Source of the DNA: Gimesia sp.
Lineage (GTDB): Bacteria > Planctomycetota > Planctomycetia > Planctomycetales > Planctomycetaceae
Length of the DNA stretch: 64,000 nucleotides
NCBI RefSeq assembly: GCF_040219335.1
Contig: NZ_JAVJSQ010000020.1
Span: forward strand, 124,001 to 188,000
Direction: 5' to 3'
The translations under genes were made by a program, and so were the position numbers. Below are positions 61,601 to 64,000 of this stretch, piece by piece; position 1 is the stretch's first letter, and every line of letters starts with the position of its first letter. The notes below the pieces were generated by a model. The model made no database searches. It saw nothing but the letters and a program-made list of their open reading frames with translations, and was not told the DNA's origin.

Positions 61601-63686
61601 CCCGGCCAAAGTTGAACGGCAGCAGGTTTTCCAGGCGGGAGTTGACGCCCGTGTCATCCTGGTCGGTCTGGCTCATATGCAGAAAGGCCAGATCGTCGGG
61701 GGTGAAAGGTTCATCATAGGGGCGTTGTACCTTTTCCATATCGACGGTAATTTCATCAGCATCGTCCATCAGGACGCCGAAGCTCGCTGAGGAATCGGCG
61801 ACGGAATCCTTGAAGAAGGTCAGTCCGCTGTTGTAACGGATGCCGCCGGCAATCTCGAAATCCTGATAGCCTTTCCAGCCGTTATAGCCTACCAGAGCCT
61901 GACGGTAGCTCGCACCGGTTTTGTTGACTCTCCCCGAACCATTGAAAGCCAGGGGATGCATGAAGGAATGCACGTTCGCCCGGTTGCCCGCCAGGGATCC
62001 ACTGAGGACGCCCCCTTCGTAACGGTTGGCGTTATCATCGACCAGGGTCTGTCCGGCTCGCGGGAAGGCGACCACGGGGGACCCGCTGGCATCAACGATG
62101 TAAATATTGTCTGTGGGATTGGTGCGGAGTGCATCGTACATCCGGTTGGGTTCGCCCCAGCGACCGGCGTAGAGGTCGATGACATCACTCTGAGTTCCAT
62201 TGGCGATCGGACTGGGTGCAGTGAATTCGGGCCGTCCGAAGTTCAGGAAGAAGTATTCCATGTTCGATACTTCACGCCAGTCCCGGGTGTTTTCATACGC
62301 CGTCTGGAAGTCGCCTGCCCCCGCATAAGCACGAGGTGAAGCGATAGCACCATGTGGGTAAGGATAGCCACCGAAGAACAGACGATGCTGCTGGAAGACG
62401 TCGGCTGCTGAGGCGGATGATTTCAAATCGCCGCCTGAGGTTTCCAGTTCCGGACGGGCATTGAGTACCCACTGGGGATTGACTTCCCCGGGTGAGGAGA
62501 GCCCCATGTTGGACCGGGAGAGGAACAGATACTTGTCGGTATAGATCGAGCTGTGCTCGCCAAAGAAATTATTACTGGGAGTGTAGTTCAGATCGATATC
62601 GCCGGGGCGTCGCATGTTGCCGGCCGTATTCAGGTTGACCAGGCCGTCCATATCGTAAACGGTAAACGAGAACAGCGGCAGAATATATTTGGTTGGATCG
62701 CTGGGACTCTGAATCGGCGGAAAGTCGAGGTCCATCCAGATCCCTTCCAGCAGACCGTCGCTGTCGTTGTCGACATCAAGTTCGACGACCGGAGCTCCGA
62801 GGTTGAAGGAATTCGTGAAGATCCCCAGTTCGCCATGAGTGGTCGCATTCCCACCGGGATTCGTCAGCGGCTGAAAAGGGAACGAGCTCGTGAATCGAGG
62901 TGTCGTCGTAATAGTGCCATCAGGGGCCACGAAAACATGGCTGGGATGCGGACGTAAAACCATTCTTGTTGTTTCTTGTTCAGGAAGAACAGAACCATCA
63001 TTCTCATACCAGTCATTGACATGAACACCAGTATTACTATTTCGTAAAAACTGTGGCCTGAGGAAAGACGGAATGACAACCCGACTCCAATTCCCGTTTA
63101 AAAGCGTGTACCCGTCGTAAGCCAGGAACAGGTTATTGATATCGGGAGCCGTGTAATCGACGTCCGGCTTCGGAAAAGTGGCCGTATCTGGATATGTAAC
63201 TCCATTGTAAGCGGTGGGGCTCAGATTGATATTTTTGAATACGGCATTGTCAGGGGTCGTATTATAATCCTGGTCAACCGCCACGATCCCAGAGGTATCC
63301 ATGATGACGTTAATTCCCTCCCCATTAAACGGGTGTAGGTCAGAACCAAACATGTTAGTCAACATGGAATACCGATTGATTGTTTCCTCTGTTAATCCGG
63401 TCGCCAATGCACTGTTGTAAAGTCCATTCTCGGGGCCTTTGACGAGTTGTTCCAGACCCCAGTTGAACAGAACATCGGCATCGAGGCCGGGGTCGGCTTC
63501 GTTGAGCGAGGCTTCTGTGAAGTACTGCGCGCTCCGCTCTTCCTGGGCTGCGAAGGTGTAGAAGACTACCCCGAGCAGGGAGAGCATCGCCAACAGGGCG
63601 ATCACGACCAGCAACGTCGATCCGCGTCGGGACCGGTTCAGCTGAGTCTCATTGTTCTGTTTTTGTTTAAGCTTCATGGGTTTCAT
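58656..63686 (-). CDS. Giant GspK/PilX-like pseudopilin protein
   Basis: A 1,676-residue protein, far longer than GspK (about 330 residues). The ATG at 63686 has GGGAGG 7 bases upstream; a TTG at 63710 is less likely. The N-terminus has a pilin-like helix after a basic leader (RRGSTLLVVIALLAMLSLLGVVFYTFA) without the Glu at +5, as in GspK. GspK-type motifs are VNLNTAGN (about 335) and GRINLNTI (about 1428). Calcium-binding-like acidic loops occur at about 304-324 (DNDSDGLLEGIWMDLD), 800-825 (two D-x-D/N-x-G-x-L-D units) and 1294-1309 (DDDGDSTPD). It probably caps a pseudopilus or is exported through it. The gene upstream encodes a GspJ-like protein. Confidence 0.82.
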   Translation of the reverse strand: MKPMKLKQKQNNETQLNRSRRGSTLLVVIALLAMLSLLGVVFYTFAAQEERSAQYFTEASLNEADPGLDADVLFNWGLEQLVKGPENGLYNSALATGLTEETINRYSMLTNMFGSDLHPFNGEGINVIMDTSGIVAVDQDYNTTPDNAVFKNINLSPTAYNGVTYPDTATFPKPDVDYTAPDINNLFLAYDGYTLLNGNWSRVVIPSFLRPQFLRNSNTGVHVNDWYENDGSVLPEQETTRMVLRPHPSHVFVAPDGTITTTPRFTSSFPFQPLTNPGGNATTHGELGIFTNSFNLGAPVVELDVDNDSDGLLEGIWMDLDFPPIQSPSDPTKYILPLFSFTVYDMDGLVNLNTAGNMRRPGDIDLNYTPSNNFFGEHSSIYTDKYLFLSRSNMGLSSPGEVNPQWVLNARPELETSGGDLKSSASAADVFQQHRLFFGGYPYPHGAIASPRAYAGAGDFQTAYENTRDWREVSNMEYFFLNFGRPEFTAPSPIANGTQSDVIDLYAGRWGEPNRMYDALRTNPTDNIYIVDASGSPVVAFPRAGQTLVDDNANRYEGGVLSGSLAGNRANVHSFMHPLAFNGSGRVNKTGASYRQALVGYNGWKGYQDFEIAGGIRYNSGLTFFKDSVADSSASFGVLMDDADEITVDMEKVQRPYDEPFTPDDLAFLHMSQTDQDDTGVNSRLENLLPFNFGRAATINKRGNQIRKKFTTMSWDRKQFGMSAVPSLRNWESAGGTLFPPTFPSATVDPFRRELRALLNINSNSDDTAKLQMRLNVNELLVFEDTGTGRTVTTRPLTPHPGEDVDDDGTLDPGEDLNGNGQLDALPASKILYRTTPSTEWRGNPAVLPSYPPQAENSMSLANNQEIWARYDRQRMARDYYVMLYTFGGGSDSTQYTLNATPYTPSQLREMAQFAVNLVDALDPDDVITRFEYDTNLSDGWSLDDNPYTDEGGDRAEVFGVEAQKLTLSEFLAIKAPRVEDSSSNPVNHDATDYDDEKDRYFSYIELRNASTRTVSFANDAWQIRLEPKVQTAPEDYADLDGLGHGNDWLDDVPAELAGGFDDSHKRRLTLRSGTVPGGGIYSIRSAGDSENIDPMSGMPRKSFLRVDPNFSGGAPTFSIIVPRDTSSPATDLITDDDASDFRLTSENDIVTPLANRGDFLNGSNTVPSSGEEFDTLTFVVRLMRRAHLGRDTPAFNTAADEDNPWVEVDSMVVSAIMNEFALQESDMSTQIQTQLNQLQSYERSQPLYARGIGQGSHAAGSSGTGYRANTVGTTNSNTGAGDLGPDGLPGIATFDDDGDSTPDNAAERGWAFSDDHPRFDVWQPHFDRDFASVVELFSIPVIGPNRVTRDLATENGWQTRTDTSVSAIKNDDVKFAGIQKFLDPSGPDDGVATDDNRWYRLLEFVEVPTRAHLQLGNPLADPRVPGRINLNTIRHPSVLAALLDDSDAFLLNLAINDRNPPLAAPHLGGANWWEQFQNSRDPICYGIPGLAGSEPRIPGNPKVVNEQAVPFRSLQRNIPTGGDQTAVRNLRENTIYRSLPADFSSTNYNPRLLFEVATGGEHLGTVAATNKVDFHTRNRLLSKIAANTTTRSNTFVVFMSVAYFEASGAGTTTYGSPVQIGGRLSPFDPARTANQPDYRGFFVIDRTRAEQAFEPSTGKFDHWKNLIRYRHTIQQ

Positions 63687-63764
63687 CTCAAAACCTCCCA
63701 AAGTGACCAAAGGCCGTGGCCCGGATTCGGCACATTGGGGAAATTGCCTGCTGAGTTGTGTCTG

Positions 63765-64000
63765 TTAACCTTCACCCTTATTCCGCAACGGCTGAATGAG
63801 GGTCATCTGCCTGAGCTGTCCACTGGATTGATCTTCGTAGCGAATTTCGATGCGAATCGATGTCAGGGGAGCAGCCCTGGGAACTGGTGTCTGGTTAGCC
63901 AGATCGTAAACGGGAACCTGGGGCGCAACAGCGGAAACTGTTGAATCGGACAACATCGGATAAGGTGGATCCTGATCGCCACCACTGGAGACGGCCCGAA
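63765..64000 (-). CDS. GspJ/PulJ-like pseudopilin, C-terminal part (truncated by window edge)
   Basis: The frame is open to the last base of the window on the minus strand, so only about the last 78 codons are present. The end contains LTSIRIEIRYEDQSSGQLRQMTLIQPL, a beta-strand pair typical of the C-terminus of GspJ/PulJ-type proteins. It is followed by the GspK-like gene after a 78-base gap, the usual GspJ-GspK order. The N-terminal prepilin leader would lie beyond the window. Confidence 0.6.
   Translation of the reverse strand, partial: RAVSSGGDQDPPYPMLSDSTVSAVAPQVPVYDLANQTPVPRAAPLTSIRIEIRYEDQSSGQLRQMTLIQPLRNKGEG

Noticed and set aside
62553-62957. Plus-strand frames of about 130 codons opposite the giant GspK-like gene.
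   Set aside because: They lie entirely within a continuous 1,676-codon gene with a pilin-like leader and a strong ribosome-binding site.

Overview
The window looks like chromosomal DNA of a planctomycete, most like the Planctomycetaceae (Gimesia-type). The evidence is four genes for DUF1559 proteins with type IV prepilin leaders, a Cys-rich cell-envelope protein of the YTV-repeat type, a secreted sulfatase, a giant GspK-like pseudopilin, a cytochrome c-TPR fusion, and an ECF sigma/FecR pair. Base composition is near 50% GC. I see no integrase, transposase, prophage or CRISPR array. The genus is an inference from gene content only.

Layout. 1-3.5 kb: the 3' part of a carboxypeptidase-regulatory-repeat protein and an SGNH hydrolase. 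3.6-5.2 kb: tRNA-Arg(ACG) and two small secreted Gly/Tyr-rich proteins. 5.5-9.9 kb (minus): a fumarylacetoacetase-family enzyme, an ABC ATPase-permease fusion and its HlyD-type adaptor. 10.4-12.4 kb: an orphan pseudopilin and an OmpA-like lipoprotein. 12.4-18.4 kb: an unknown membrane protein, MarC, a sulfatase, a Gfo/Idh/MocA oxidoreductase and a LarA-like protein lacking the usual catalytic histidines. 18.7-21.9 kb: an ECF sigma factor, a PspA-like protein, and a membrane-anchored excisionase-type HTH protein with a long acidic repeat linker. 22.1-28.3 kb: an alpha/beta hydrolase, a HAD phosphatase, a methyltransferase, then sigma factor, FecR, DUF1559 pseudopilin and small lipoprotein.

30.6-36.7 kb is the most distinctive block. 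It holds a WecE-type sugar aminotransferase, a DPM1/ArnC-type glycosyltransferase, an oxidoreductase, an FkbM-type methyltransferase, an ATP-grasp ligase and an ArnE/F-like small transporter. The last five genes are tightly packed. The block is bracketed by two paralogous GT-C-like multi-pass membrane proteins pointing away from each other (28.5-30.2 kb minus, 36.9-38.6 kb plus). Together they have every mechanistic class needed to make an amino-sugar on a polyprenyl-phosphate carrier, decorate it, flip it and transfer it outside the membrane, as in the Arn lipid A pathway but with a different gene set.

38.9-49.5 kb: the Cys-rich envelope protein, a sugar isomerase/epimerase, a Lys/Ala/Pro histone-H1-like protein, a transglutaminase-like protein, HflX, an octaheme cytochrome-TPR protein, and ParB. 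Two parS-like palindromes follow, one upstream of parB and one inside the neighbouring GT39 glycosyltransferase gene. No parA is adjacent. 51.8-54.4 kb: a TPR protein, a coiled-coil lipoprotein and two ClpP paralogues in tandem. 54.9-64 kb (minus): the end of a GspJ/PulJ-like gene, a 1,676-residue GspK-like protein, and three tandem DUF1559 pseudopilins, two of which keep nearly the same terminator hairpin. This suggests an expanded pseudopilus or secretion locus.
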